NCBI GenBank assembly: GCA_030068075.1
Contig: JAINVK010000527.1
Coordinates: forward strand, 124,001 to 188,000
Reading direction: 5' to 3'
From: Paguma larvata
Lineage: Eukaryota > Chordata > Mammalia > Carnivora > Viverridae
DNA length: 64,000 nt
A program made the position numbers and the translations under genes. Position 1 is the stretch's first letter. Every line of letters begins with the position of its first letter. The notes beneath the pieces were generated by a model that made no database searches, was not told where the DNA came from, and saw only the letters and a list, made by a program, of their open reading frames with translations. Positions 1-11,555 of the stretch are shown in pieces.

Positions 1-780
1 GTGCTTCTCATTAACGATCTGTTAGAAATTTTACTTGGTCTTTACAAAATCTGAGCATTATAAAAGAAAAAAAAATTTGGTAAGCCACAGGTGAGCAGAA
101 TGCAATTTAACAGTATGTGTTCAGCTTTTGTGTTCTTTGTAAGCCAGAACTGATTTCAGTAATTATCCCAATTTTCTAGGAGCGCTGGCCTCTGGGCTAT
201 TTCTGCTTCTACAACAGGCTTTCTTTAGGTGTTCTTGGAACTCCAGCTATAAAATGTCAATGATCTGCCCCCTACTTCAAAGCGATGTTGCCTGGATACA
301 GAAGTTTATGTCCAAAAGCCTCGCATGTTCTTTAGGACATTCTCTTTAAGAATGAAAACAAAAGCTTAAATTCCATTTTGCCTTTGTGGGGAAAAAAAAA
401 TCAGAAAAATGCTTGTTTCTGACGGTGAGCATCATTCTGATGCATTTTTAATCCATTACTTGATCAAATACATTTAAAAATAAATTTAAAACCTGAAAAA
501 AAATTTATAAATTTTTAAGTAGTTTTTCAGTTTATTTTATCGTGCCAACAATGTGTGAGCACTTGTGTTTGCACAGGTTTGCACTAGTTGCACACCGTAT
601 TTGATTGTTTCCTTTTTGTTCTCTGGTGAGCGTTATCCAGTCTCCAATATTATACTCTGAATTCCTTTATGACAAAGGTTAAGTATTTTTAAATGTAGCT
701 TTATTATTAGGAAGAGCAAGGCCAACAGATCAGGAGACAATTGCCATTAATAAGGTAGTTTGTTATAGTCACAGATTCTG
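1..780. other. unique AT-rich sequence, no gene seen
   Basis: I recognise no repeat family, RNA gene or exon here. The sequence is AT-rich, with short A and T runs near 365-400 and 475-535. Open frames are very short on both strands. Confidence 0.5.
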
Positions 781-1730
781 AGAGAAAGCCACACCATGGT
801 AAGAACGAGTATCACTCAGGAGGCAGAGAAAGCAGAGGAAAAGATAGCCAAGAGCCTTTATTTTGGTTTCCATGGGAAGAAATGGGCATAAGTAAGCCTA
901 GGACTGGCTTGTTTGAATAATTTCAGTGGGTGTTGGAGTATAGAGGCTATCTCCAGGTGTCTGGCCCTGGGGTGGGTAGGACAGGGAAAAAGCAACCAAG
1001 GATGTGAGCGTATAACAGAGATAATTGAGGCTATGGGCTCTTCATTAGTTGGTTTGCCCAAGAATAGAGCAGATGAGTGGTTTGCTAGGAATTAGCTAAC
1101 TCTGAGAGAAGCAGTCTCCCTAGGGTCAGCGAGGCCCCAAGATGTCAAAGGATTAAAAAATAAAAGCATGGGTAAATCACTACAGTTTCTACATTTTAAC
1201 GCCTTATAATATGATGGCGACAATAAGTAGACTGAAACATAGTTGTAATAACAAAATTAACTGTCTGTAAGGGAAATTATACTCTGCAGGTTGTTTTCTT
1301 AGCCCATCTGGGAGAGTTAGCATGAGTTCACTTGACAAATAAACTACCTCTTTTAACAAAAATTAACAAAACCACTACTACCTATTGGTTATGTCTACTG
1401 TCAACGCCCTCAGCCAAAGACCACCAGAAATGCATGTGTAGTTAAATGAGATAGGCTTATTTTCCATTGTAGTAAGGGAGAATGCATCGGGAAACTGTGG
1501 GGTGTCTTGGTAAGAGGGTATTAGAAGATATTTGAACTTGGGCTGGTTGGGTGATTCTGGAGAGTTGAAAACAGTGGGAATTTAGCTGGATTGAGTGCTG
1601 TCCGAGAGTAAGGGCAATTCTATAATTGGTCATCTCAATAAATCTTATTTGTACGGAGGGCCCACTCCAGAGAGGTTCTAGGCAAACCGGTAAAGCAGCT
1701 GTCACTCATGTTAACTCAGAGGAGTGTTTG
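781..1730. other. possible old LTR-retrotransposon internal sequence (ERVL/MaLR-like)
   Basis: Two stretches, about 830-1140 and 1440-1670, have the texture of degenerate internal sequence of MaLR-type elements, for example the purine-rich run around 1490-1600 ending in AATAAATCTTATTTG. I recognise this only by general resemblance and cannot name a family. No terminal repeats or open frame longer than about 80 codons are present. It could equally be unique intergenic DNA. Confidence 0.25.
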
Positions 1731-1994
1731 CTATGCTACTCTGTGACCTGGAAATGTTCATGTTTCCTCTGTGTCCAGACACAATTACAGAGTAATCTCA
1801 TTTTTATCTTGCTTCGTCATGGTCACAGAGTCACCGTGTCTTGATGCAGATGTTCTGTGAAATTGTTTATGCTCAGCAAGAGGATATCAATACCTAACTG
1901 TGAGTGTCAGGCCAGCTCCTGGATGTAAGGAGCTGCTTTTCTGTTTCTCGTTATAGGATATATATGTCCACTTCCATTATTAGTGAATATTTAC

Positions 1995-2594
1995 ATATTC
2001 ATAGTCACTGTGACCACTGAGTTAACACGTATACTGAAGTATCACTCCTAGGGGAAATACAGGGTATTTCCCATGAGCCATTAATTACATTTTTGTCAAT
2101 CAGTCATTACATAACCTTGTTTTATGGTCTTTCTGCTTAGAGACACCTTATTTAGTAAATATTGTTGATCCATTAACATTGAACTCCCGGCCAACAATAC
2201 TATAACTCATGGTTGAACAAAGGTTATGTAACACATCTGTTTTTTCTATAAGGCACATCACAACCTTCTTGCATTTAGGAACATTAGACAGGACTTCTGC
2301 ACCATGTAGGGGCCATTTTAAACAGGGAAATCACCAACAGAAAGTACAAAAATGTGGTACTACAGAGGCCCTACTGTTGCATGATGAGAGCTGCAACGAG
2401 AAGACAAACACACATTTGTTAGAACTCAGATGGTGCACATCCGAGGATTCAAATTTTTTGCTGTTCTGTGCACAGCCATGCATGACCAGAAGTACAGAAG
2501 TGCCACAAACATTGGCTTTGGGGTTACAGAAGAATTCAGCGAGTAGGCAAATTTACAGATACAGAATGTACATATAGTAAAGATTAACTGTCTA
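1995..2594. mobile_element. Tigger-type (Tc1/mariner) DNA transposon remnant
   Basis: The stretch follows the consensus I know for a non-autonomous Tigger-type element. Landmarks in order are an internal segment on GTATACTGAAGTATCAC, a segment reading ATTAACATTGAACTC near 2174, the run AAGGCACATCACAACCTTCTTG near 2251-2272, GGGGCCATTTTAAACAGGGA near 2309, and the end near AGATTAACTGTCT at about 2581-2593, which matches the usual terminal GAGGATTGACTGTA. The 122-codon open frame inside it (2209-2577) shows no transposase motif and is accidental. Both ends are diverged, so the boundaries are approximate to about 20 bases. The exact Tigger subfamily is not certain. Confidence 0.6.
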
Positions 2595-2820
2595 CCTTAT
2601 CCCTGATGCTCTGAAGAACTCTTCTAAGCACAGCACTAAAAAAAAAAAAACAAATCTGAGGCAAAATGAGGTAAGTTATCTGTTGTGGTCACAGAATTTC
2701 TGACAGAGTGAGAATTTGAACTCAGGTCTGTTTGATTTAAAATCTTGTTCCTGCCATCACCCCATCCTGCTCCTGTTTAGAATGAGAATGTATTCTCTTT
2801 AAACATTAAGACCTTTTCTT

Positions 2821-2999
2821 GGGGCGCCTGGGTGGCTCAGTGGGTTAAGCGTCCAACTTCGGCTCAGGTCATGATCTCATGGTTCGTGAGTTTGAGCCCC
2901 ATGTTGGGCTCTGTGCTGACAGCTTGGAGCCTGGAGCCTGCTTTGGATTCTGTGTCTGCCTCTCTCTCTCAAAAATAAATGAACAAAACAAAAAACACT
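2821..2999 (+). mobile_element. SINEC_Fc-type tRNA-derived SINE
   Basis: The head GGGGCGCCTGGGTGGCTCAG and a B-box-like GAGTTTGAGCCCC show a tRNA-derived pol III promoter. A CT-rich segment and a CAAAAATAAAT tail follow. Flanking copies AAGACCTTTTCTT (2808-2820) and AAGAGGCTTTTCTT (3000-3013) look like a slightly diverged target-site duplication made by L1-driven retroposition. The CT-rich part is shorter than in other copies, lacking the segment that normally reads CCCTCCCCTGCTCATGCTC. Confidence 0.93.
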
Positions 3000-3013
3000 A
3001 AGAGGCTTTTCTT

Positions 3014-3412
3014 AAGTTAGAAGGTCATTGTAGGCAATGTTGACAACATATCAGCATATTAGTAAAATCAAGTAACTTGGTAGTAAGCATAATGTTCCTT
3101 TCTTAATTATTAAGTAAATATGAGTTATTGCAATTCACTCAGCATATAATATAATGCCTGCCTGTGCCAGGCAATGTTCTGTAATCAAAGGAGACTGTAA
3201 TTAAGGGAGCGGCTAAGTTATTTCCTTTCATGAGCTGCAGGAGGCCAATTGTCTGAATCTGGAAGCAATGCTAGAGCCTTGGATACTGCATGTCAGTTTT
3301 CCACAGGAAATGGAGTGAATTCTGATACAAATATGAATCCAAAACTATAGCTGTCTATTGTTATTTGCCTACCAAAGGTGAAGAGACTGTAAGTCCAGAC
3401 ATTTGGCTACAT
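3014..3412. other. unique sequence, no gene seen
   Basis: No gene or clear repeat is visible. The fragment CTGTGCCAGGCAATGTTCTG near 3162-3181 resembles the conserved end of an L2 or MIR element but is too short to call. Confidence 0.35.
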
Positions 3413-3653
3413 TGTGACAATGTTGGACTTGAACCTATGATCCCGGAAAAGAGATGGTTAAAGAAATCCCCCTGCCTCTGTATTTCAGGAAAGAGCCTAA
3501 GGCAAATAACCACCTTTCCCCACAGGATTTAGATAAGATTTAGATATTAGATTTAGAGAAGATTAGACAAGATGTTCCCTTGTTCACCTATGATAAGACC
3601 AGATTAAGACCCTCCAAATTCCATTCTTTGCCCTATAAAAGATTAGCTGAACA

Positions 3654-3847
3654 GGGGCACCCAGGTGGCTCAGTTGGTTAAGCATCTGACTTCCACTTCG
3701 GCTCCGGTAATGATCTCATGGTTGTGAATTCCATTCCTGCATTGGGCTCTGTGCTGACAGCTCAGAGCCTGGAGCTGCTTCAGATTCTGTGTCTCCCTCT
3801 CTCTCTGACCCTCCCCAGCTCATGCTCTGAGTCTCATAAATGAACGT

Positions 3848-3896
<49 letters not shown>

Positions 3897-3900
3897 AAAA
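3654..3900 (+). mobile_element. SINEC_Fc-type SINE inside the LTR-like element
   Basis: A full-length but somewhat diverged copy (head GGGGCACCCAGGTGGCTCAG). It is flanked by AAAAGATTAGCTGAAC (3637-3652) and AAAAGATGAGCTGAAC, with one mismatch. The tail has expanded into a long (TAAA)n run. It splits the surrounding LTR-like sequence and is therefore younger than it. Confidence 0.92.
3848..3900 (+). repeat. (TAAA)n microsatellite in a SINE tail
   Basis: About twelve consecutive AAAT/TAAA units grown from the SINE's A-rich 3' tail. Length variation between individuals is likely. Confidence 0.93.
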
Positions 3901-4314
3901 AAGATGAGCTGAACTATTTATCCCCACCCATGAATCTCAACAAAATGGTTGTGAACCTGACTTGACTAAATTTTAGTGAAGCTTTTCTCCTGCACGCAGG
4001 ACCCTGAACTTGGAGTCCCACATAGCTTCAGGCAGTATCAGAATGAGAAATAGCCCCTTCTTAGCCAGCCCTCCCCCAAATCACTGACCAGGAAGACAGG
4101 CACTCCCTGATCAACTGCCTGAAACCTGCTCTTTCTAGCCTTGTTTACTCTTCCTGAAATGGGAAAAACCCTTCCCTCCCTGACTTCTAAGATGCTGGCA
4201 GTTCCTAAGGCCAGAGCTCTCTCCAAACTGCAATTGTCCCCCTTGCACTATTGCAGCAATCTTTCTGAATAAAGTCTCTCCTTACATAAGTCTGGATTTG
4301 TTTTTCATTTGACA

Positions 4315-4937
4315 TTTTTATGCCATAAAACTCTGATGATAATCTAAGATTGCAAACAAAAAAGACTGCGGTCTTTGAAATATGCTATTTTCTAGGTATA
4401 ACCATGACAAATGACATTTTCTTGAAGTTCTTTTATTCACACTAGTAAATTTGAAGTTGGGAACTAAATGCACTGCCTTAAGATGCATATTTCAGAGGAA
4501 AAAAATGTATCCGCTTTCATCAATTTACTAAAGTAACTTTTTATCTGACGTAAATCATAGAAGGTTTTAGCCTTGGATTATATACTTGAATTTATGACTT
4601 ATTATAAGTAAGCTCGAAGAAGCAGAAATATTGTTTCAGTTTCTAAACCTCTGAAAAAGAATAAATACAGGATACCAAACAAATTGATGAAAACCTTTGG
4701 GCGAAAAACTTAAACTGAAGGTTTTCAGTGTGAATGCTAACGTTAAACACATTTGACATAAAATGATTCTTTACATAGGATCCCATTCTAAGTTATTAAA
4801 TTGACCGGAATATTGGTACTGGCCTTGCAGTAGCCTATGTGTGTACAAATTAAACCTTTGTTGGCTCGTGAAATGGCAATAACATTAGAATAAACAAGAT
4901 AGCTTTCATCTTTGTTAGAAGGAAGGGAGAATGATAG
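4315..4937. other. unique AT-rich sequence
   Basis: No repeat family or exon recognised. Frames are closed at short intervals on both strands. Confidence 0.4.
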
Positions 4938-5140
4938 TATTTATGGAGAGTTCAAAGTTCCAGACACTGTGTTGACTACTTTCCTATATATAAGTTTATT
5001 TAATGCTCTTAATCCTAAGGTAGTAATATTATGTCCCAAACTACTATAACACTGAGACTAAGACCTTGAAACCAGACTTTCCAACCAGAAACTAGCAGAA
5101 AAACTATGAACCCAAGCCTTTTGCTATTCTGTCTAGAACT
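4938..5140 (-). mobile_element. MIR SINE remnant
   Basis: Read on the minus strand it follows the MIR consensus. On the plus strand the sequence passes through CCAGACACTGTGTTGACTAC, a TTTAATGCTCTTAATCCT segment and AAACTACTATAACACTGAGAC, in the order expected for reversed MIR. It is an old, heavily diverged mammalian tRNA-derived SINE, so the edges are approximate. Confidence 0.55.
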
Positions 5141-6384
5141 TTTCCCATAGACTCTCTCTCCACCAGATTGGATGAAAACAGCCTGAGAACTTTCCACAGT
5201 GCCTTATGACTAGAAAAGCTAAAGTTTACTTACTCAAAAACAGATTTTAAGGGAGAAATTCTGCACATAAGAAGGAGTTACGGTCAACCATTAAGATTGG
5301 TTTTTTGTTTACTTAAAGAAATGAGTGTGGTGAGCACGGATACTCTGGAAATTAAAGCTAACTCAAATATCAAAGTAATGAAAAAAAAGGATGATTCTGC
5401 AAGTCAAAGAGAAATTATTAGTAGGACCTTCTTCCTGGTCATTTATTTGGTTCAAAATTCCAAATCAGTTACATGATGTACACTCTGGCTCAAGAGTGAA
5501 ATGTGGCCTTTATGGATGATAAAGAATATTTTATCTGATCACCATGAAAGCCCGTTATTTTTATTTCAAATAAATTTTTACCTATGATAAAGCTAATTAT
5601 TTATAAAAAGGTTCTACACAAATTTTCTTTTATAAAATAGTCATAAAATAAGGATGGTAATATAAATCCTAAGGGAGTATAAAAACTCTCAGATGAACTT
5701 TGATGAGGCTTAGACATGGATGCTCAAACATACACCTAGCATATTTACCATTGTTAAAATGTATTAGCTTTAATGCTTGAAATCTTTTTACCGTGTCCTC
5801 ATAGTATGATTTCCTTCCTCACTCTCCAACTTGTTCTCTGGTAAAGACTCAGTCTGTTGCAGAAAATGATATAACTTAAGGAAATTATCTTATTAAAAAA
5901 TTATGAATAGTAAATGCAGAATACTTTCTGATAGGGAGGAATTTAAAAAGCATATTTCATTGAGGTGGGGAAAGAATTAATGGCTTATAAATTAGTTTTT
6001 TGGAATATTAAGTTCATATAGAAAAGTTAGTGAAATATGGCCAGGGCTAGTCTTTCTTAAGCTTCAGAAATGATGGTCCTTTTTCAGGAACGATACTATG
6101 AATTAGCTACTAGGAAATAATGAAGTATTGAAATAAAATATATATAAATTGCAAAATTATTACACTTTGTCATGCTGCTTTAAATAAAATATCGAGTACT
6201 ATGTCCTCTCATGATTTTTTAAAATCAGTGTATATCCCAATATTTATCTTCTCAAATCATTATTGACTCAAACACATTCAAGGTCAGTGTTACATTTAAA
6301 AATTCTCCTGCGCATAACGCTAAGAAGTGTTATTTCCTCCTCACTTATATGTTGTCTTAATATCAGTACTCAAAACAGATTCCC
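5141..6384. other. unique AT-rich sequence
   Basis: About 1.2 kb without a recognised repeat, exon or RNA gene. Several TATATAAAT-type runs occur near 6137-6150. Confidence 0.4.
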
Positions 6385-6633
6385 GGGGCGCCTGGGTGGC
6401 TCAGTTGGTTAAGCGGCTGACTTCAGCTCAGGTCATGATCTCACGGTCTATGAGTTCGAGCCCCACGTCGGGCTCTGTGCTGACGGCTCATTAGAGCCTG
6501 GAGCCTGCTTCAGATTCTGTGTCTCCCACTCTCTCTGCCCTTCCCCTGCTCACGCTCTGTCTCGCCCTTCCCCTGCTCACGCTCTGTCTCTTTGTCTCTC
6601 AAAAATAAATAAACGTTTAAAAAAAAAAAAACC
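6385..6633 (+). mobile_element. young SINEC_Fc-type SINE with flawless target duplication
   Basis: This copy is close to the felid consensus. It is flanked by AAACAGATTCCC (6373-6384) and the same sequence after the poly(A) tail (6634-6645). Inside its CT-rich domain a 27-base unit is present twice, at 6537-6563 and 6564-6590. The lack of decay suggests a fairly recent insertion. Confidence 0.95.
6537..6590 (+). repeat. 27-base exact tandem duplication within a SINE
   Basis: The unit beginning GCCCTTCCCCTGCTCACGCT and ending CTGTCTC is repeated head to tail without a mismatch. Other copies in the window (for example at 12127 and 61499) carry this segment once. Confidence 0.93.
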
Positions 6634-6645
6634 AAACAGATTCCC

Positions 6646-7239
6646 AACAGGCAAACCAAACTCAAAGATTTAAAAGCTTTAATAGGTACAAAATTATGTT
6701 TCTTCATCTATATATTGACATTTTTGTACTTTAGTTATCCATTCTGTGAGAATAATTCATGCCTTCTCTATGATACCAATGACTCCTGTTACCTAGATTA
6801 AGATTGTTTTTCTTTTGTTTTGTGTATTTCATCTTTCACTTTTTTCTTACAGTTAGGTGTATTTTTCTGCAACAAAATTATTTAAGTATCAAAATAAAAT
6901 AACCAAATTCCTATGGATGAATTTTTCTCTGACAAGGTTGTTTTGTTTTTTGACAATTCAAATTCATTAAATTTTCTACTTTCTAGAAATAATTGAGTAG
7001 AGGCTACACTGGTAAATATTTGGGGTAACAAAGAAGAATATAAAGTACACTTAAATCATAATTTTATTTCTTATTCACTTACTTCAGGACAATTCAGGTC
7101 ATTCTGGTCTTTATTCCATTATATTAATTAACATAGCCTTAGGGCACTCAAGACAAGAAAGGAAGGCTAGAAAGACAACAGCTGTGCCTCGTCCACACTA
7201 TACTATGATTTTTTTGTATCAGGAAAAGGGTGCAATCCT
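6646..7239. other. AT-rich sequence, no gene seen
   Basis: T-rich runs and no recognisable element. It may include decayed 3' sequence of the L1 that follows. Confidence 0.35.
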
Positions 7240-7957
7240 GTTCTGACGTTAGTCCATTGTTTAAATAAGGTTGGCTTTTTTGAAATTATTTTGCAGTGTT
7301 TTTAATACTTTAATTTCATGCTTTTTTTGTTGTTGCTGAAATCGGGTATTGCAAATATACTCTAGATTACCTTGAATAATCTTAGCGGTTTCAGTTGATA
7401 ACATTTTATTTTACTTTTTTGCATTTCTGTCTATAGTCTACCTAGAATTGGCTTTTGTGTACAGTATTGAGATAAGGAATAAAAAAAATATCTGTTTTTT
7501 GCCTACCCAATGGACCATTGTTAGAAAAACAAAAACAAAAATACTGAAAGAAGCCTTTCTCCACTCCATTCCTGTGGCATTGTTGTCATAGATCAGACAA
7601 TCATATATTTCTGGACTCCCAATCCAGTTTCTTTGGCCTATTTGCTTATTCCTGTGCCAATAGTACACTGTCATTAATTACTGTAGTATTGCAATATCTT
7701 TATATATTTTAGCAGCACTCCTTCAAACTGTTCTTATTCTTCAACAGTTTTGAACCTTCATCCTTTCATATATGTTTTGGAATCAGCTTGTTCAATTCTA
7801 CAAAATTAATACTGGGGTTAAATTAAATTTAAATGGAAGAAAAATTGGGGGGAAGCTGAATCGTTATAATATTTAATTTTCTAATCCATTAGCAAAATAC
7901 AATCTTTCAGTTATTTAGTTCTTCTATAAATTATCTAAGTAATATTTTGCACTTTCT

Positions 7958-8458
7958 GAGTGTCGATGGTCTGAGACTTTACAATGGTTTGACCTATGAT
8001 TTTTTTGACTTTGTAATGGTGTGAAAGTGGTAAGCATTCAGTAGAAACTGTACTTCAAATTCTGAATTTTATTATTTTCCTGGACTCACAATATGTGGTA
8101 TGACGCTTTCTTGCCATGCTGGGCAGAGGCAGCCAGCCACAGCTCCCAGTCAGCCACGTGATCACAAGGGTAAACAACCAATATTCTTACCACCATTCTG
8201 TAGCCACACAACCATTTCGGTTTTCACTTTCAGTAGTGCTAAATACATTACATGAGATATTCAATACTGCATTATAAAATACGCTTTGTGTTACATGATT
8301 TTGCCCAATTGTAGGCTAATGTAAGTGTTCTGAACAAGTTTAGAGTCTAAGCTACGATATTTGTTAGGTTAGGTATATTAAATGAATTTTCAACTTAAGA
8401 TATCTTCAACTTAAGTTTACTGGGACATAACCCCATTGAAGCCTAGGAAGATCTACAG
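7958..8458. mobile_element. Tigger-type DNA transposon (MITE-like) inside L1
   Basis: Landmarks are ACAATGGTTTGACCTATGA near the left end, TGTTACATGATTTTGCCC and GTAGGCTAATGTAAGTGTTC (8312-8331) in the middle, and ACATAACCCCATTGAAGCCTAGGAAGATCTACAG at the right end. The last is the known terminal repeat type of a non-autonomous Tigger. L1 sequence resumes on both sides in register. No transposase frame is present. Confidence 0.6.
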
Positions 8459-8759
8459 TTGTCTGAACATCTTACTTTTAATTTATTCCTTGTATTTAAT
8501 ATTTCAGATACTAATATAAATAGTACTTTATATTTTACTTTCTACTATTTGTATGGATTTACTGGAATTCTATGGAATATCAAAAGTCTTTTGTATATAT
8601 ATTTTTATGTATATCTATCTGCATATTAGGATTGATGCTAAAAATTACCCATTAATTGTAAACATCTATCTATGAAAATTCTGGGGGTATATACACAAAT
8701 ACAATCATGTTATTTATGACAATTAACAGTTTTATTTCTTATTTTCATTTCTTCTGGGT

Positions 8760-8800
8760 TTTTTTTTTGTTGTTGTTGTTGTTGTTCTTGTTGTCATTTT
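8760..8800 (+). repeat. poly(T) and (GTT)n microsatellite
   Basis: A run of T followed by six GTT units and a decayed extension, lying inside reversed L1. Confidence 0.85.
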
Positions 8801-9469
8801 TGTTTTCTTTTAGCACTTGAGAAGGACCTTCATATAAATGTTAAATAGAAATGTCGATGGCAAGCATATTTCCTTTTCTCCTGTTTCCAGTGGAAAGCTT
8901 TCATGAGTTACCATTAAGTACAATGTTTACTCTAGGAATTTTTAGGTATGATTAAGTAAATTAAAAAGATCACTTCTATGCTTTAGTTTTCACTTAAAAT
9001 GATGCTTATTAAACATTTTTCCTAATTACATGTTTTATATATGTCAAGCTAGTCAAGTTTATTTCTGTCGTTCAACTCTCCTATTTTCTTGCTACTTATT
9101 CTATCAGTTATTGAGAGATGTACGTTAATATTTCCCACTATGGATATAGAATTGTTCACTTCTTCTTACAGTTCTTTACTTTTCGCTTTACATAATTTCA
9201 ATCTACGTTATTGGGTTCATACAGATTTAAAACAGTGATGTCTTCCTATTGAAAATGTCCTTTAATATATCTAATAATGCTTCATGTTCTAAAGACTACT
9301 TTACCTGATATATACTATTTATTTGGGTTAGTATTTTCATAATTGGTTTCTAACCCTTTTAGTTTTAACTGTTCTAGATTACATGTCCTTTGTAATTAGC
9401 ATATACTTTTTTTCTATCTAGTTGGATGGACTTTGTTCTTTCATTGGATATTTAGTCTAAATGAAAACC

Positions 9470-9485
9470 TTTTTTTTTTTTTTTT
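9470..9485 (+). repeat. poly(T) run, 16 bases
   Basis: An uninterrupted T run within the minus-strand L1. Confidence 0.9.
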
Positions 9486-10025
9486 ACCATATGTTATAAT
9501 GACTGATACAGTTTGGTTTCTCTCCACCACCTTGTTAGCTTTCTATTTTGTCTCATTTATACATTTTTTAAAATAAATTATACATTAAAATGTTTTCCCA
9601 TTACTTCCTCTTTAGTTTGTAAGATATAAATTCTTATATTTTTATTATACTATTTGCCCCAGAATATGTCTCCTTGCCTTATTAGAGTCTGATATAAATT
9701 GGCATCTTTACCACTTTCGAGTCTTAGAATCTGAGAACACTTTAATCCTTTCCTTCTTTATCGCCTTGTATTATTGTTGCATTCATTTCTAATTCTACAC
9801 TTATTTTACCCCATAGATACAATTTTTTTTACAAAGTGAATATTTAGTTAGATTTATATAGATATTTATCCTTTATGGTGCCTTTTAGTCTCACCTACGT
9901 TTCAGTTCTTCTCCATGGGATTATTTTCCTGCAGTAAACAATGTTTTTTAGTGTTTTCTTTAGTGCAGGTGTGCTGGCAACAAATTTGTTAAGCTTTTGT
10001 TTTTACTGGAAATGTCTTCATTTAT

Positions 10026-10243
10026 TTTTAAGAATAAATGTTTAATTTTTTAAAATATTTATTTTGAGAGAGAGGGGAGGGGAAGGGCAGAGAGAGAGAG
10101 AGAGGGAGAGAGAGAATCCCAAGCAGGCTCTGTGTTGACTGTACAGATCTTGATGCGGGACTTGATCTCACCAACCGTGATATCATGACCTGAACAGAAA
10201 TCATGAGTTGGATGCTTAACCAACTGAGTCACCCAGGCTCCCC
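10026..10243 (-). mobile_element. SINEC-type SINE
   Basis: The reversed element starts with its T-rich tail, passes a GA-rich domain and ends with the reversed head CAACTGAGTCACCCAGGCTCCCC. The A- and B-box regions are diverged and no clear target duplication is seen, so it is an older copy. It marks the end of the L1 remnant on its left. Confidence 0.88.
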
Positions 10244-10416
10244 AGAACTACAAATATTCTATTTCATTAAATCCTGGCGGTATTATAAGGGAAAATTATT
10301 ATTTATATTTACACATGAAGAAAATGAAGGTAAGTGCCATCAATTTGTGTGAGGTTACAGACTTAGTAAGTACAAAGATGAAATTCAAATCCTATTTTGT
10401 TGATTATAAAGCCTAT
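10244..10416 (-). mobile_element. MIR SINE remnant
   Basis: The plus strand reads CATTAAATCCTGGCGGTATT, then TTTACACATGAAGAAAATGAAGG and GTGAGGTTACAGACTTAGTAAG. This is the reversed MIR core (ATTTAATCCTCAC, then TTTACAGATGAGGAAACTGAGG, then GTCACACAGCTAGTAAG). A SINE on each side has trimmed or displaced its ends. Confidence 0.7.
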
Positions 10417-10634
10417 TTTTTATATAAATTTTTTTTAATGTTTATATTTGAGAAAGAGAGACAGAGCACGAGCAAGGGAGAGACAGAGAGAGATAGGGAG
10501 ACAAAGATCTGAAGCAGGCTCCAGACTCTGAGCTGTCAGCACAGAGTTCCACATGGGGCTCAAACTCAGAAACCGAGAGATCATGATCTGAGCCAAAGTC
10601 GGATGCTTAGCTGACTGAGCCACCCAGGCGCCCC
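10417..10634 (-). mobile_element. SINEC_Fc-type SINE
   Basis: A complete reversed copy ending GACTGAGCCACCCAGGCGCCCC. It is flanked by AAGCCTAT at 10409-10416 and 10635-10642. The target lies in the end of the MIR on its left. Confidence 0.93.
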
Positions 10635-10642
10635 AAGCCTAT

Positions 10643-11555
10643 GTACTTTACATTACTTGACAACATGAAATTCATCATTGCCATCAGAGGAAACACAGTA
10701 GAGAAAAAAAGTAAAAAGAGACAATTATAATAAGTTATGGTCTTCTGATTGAATGTCTCAAACATTTTTTCTCCAATTTCTGAAGATAAGTTAGAAATAG
10801 TAGTCTTTCATTTGCCTGAGATAGAATGATCTTTCGTCTTATTTTTATGTCAACTTTTTATTCTTTTTACCAAAGTGTACTGAGAAATGTAGAAGACAGT
10901 AAGGAATAGAGACCAATTTTAATTCAATCATTTGTAATTTTCAAACAAAATAAAGCCAGACTGGAATTCACTCACTTTAATCCTAAAAGGCAGGAGGGGT
11001 TGGGGGGGTGGGTAGGTGGCTGGGAAATATATACACAAACACACTTAAAAGAAAAATAAATCACTCAGTCCTCATGGAATAAAATGCCTCTGGAAATAAA
11101 ACTTCATAAAAAATTTAAAATGATCTCATGTAATATCCGATCATAAATAAAGCATTTCTAGTCTGAAAAAATCTCACATTACGTTTATTCCCAAATGTAG
11201 GTCTGCAATCTTTTTTGGAGCATATATTTCCCATCTCTAGTTAATACCATTGTTAGCAACAAGTAGAATGCTAGGATTGTTTTTTCTTTTTGGAAACAAG
11301 TAATCAAACTTTAAATATTATATGTTATTGTAACTTTGCTCTTGTATTAGAAGAAACAGCTGCTAAAAACTTCCTTGTGAAATATGAAGGGAGCTATTGC
11401 ACCGTGTCGGTCAGTACTTACTGTAGATTTATGACATACCACTTTTCCTTTTAGGTCAAAAATGTAAGCCAGATATTACTCTCTAGAAAAATACAATATA
11501 TTATTGGTAAAAATAGGTAACCAATATTTGGAGGGTATTATTAAGAAATACTACA
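10643..11555. other. unique AT-rich sequence
   Basis: No gene recognised. A G-rich run, GGTTGGGGGGGTGGGTAGG, lies near 10999-11017 and could form a G-quadruplex, but it is isolated. Confidence 0.4.

Larger units (their letters stand above)
3413..4314 (+). mobile_element. solitary LTR-like element interrupted by a SINE
   Basis: The outer sequence has an LTR layout: a possible TG start near 3413-3421, a TATA-like box CCCTATAAAAG near 3631-3641, a poly(A) signal AATAAA at 4268-4273, and a short T-rich tail ending in CA at 4313-4314. Removing the SINE and its duplication at 3637-3917 leaves about 650 bases, a normal size for an endogenous-retrovirus LTR. I see no second LTR and no gag, pol or env frame. 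No convincing 4-6 base target duplication is visible, so the class (probably ERV1) and the 5' edge are tentative. The A-rich run 3526-3572 contains short internal repeats of GATTTAGA. Confidence 0.45.
7240..10025 (-). mobile_element. old LINE-1 (L1M-type) remnant
   Basis: On the plus strand this is reversed L1. It includes the stretch on ATAGATCAGACAATCATATATTTCTGG (7590-7616) with the tract around CAGTTTCTTTGGCCTATTTG; the run GGAATCAGCTTGTTCAATTC (7780-7799); the segment around AGCTTTCATGAGTTACCATTAAG (8896-8918); and the section on GAGAGATGTACGTTAATATTTCCC (9114-9137). It finishes with GTGCAGGTGTGCTGGCAACA (9964-9983). All follow the usual order of an antisense L1. No frame survives, and an inserted Tigger element (about 7958-8458) splits it. 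Edges are approximate. Confidence 0.75.

Noticed and set aside
2209..2577. 122-codon frame
   Set aside because: It falls wholly within a Tigger-type transposon remnant whose non-autonomous form encodes no protein.
2821..2895. tRNA-like sequence (A and B boxes)
   Set aside because: It is the tRNA-derived head of a SINE, as are all similar heads in the window. No independent tRNA gene was found.
3413..4314. Possibility of a full provirus
   Set aside because: No second LTR and no gag, pol or env frames nearby. Only a solitary LTR-like unit is supported.
10999..11017. G-rich run as a regulatory G-quadruplex
   Set aside because: Isolated, with no promoter, CpG island or gene beside it.
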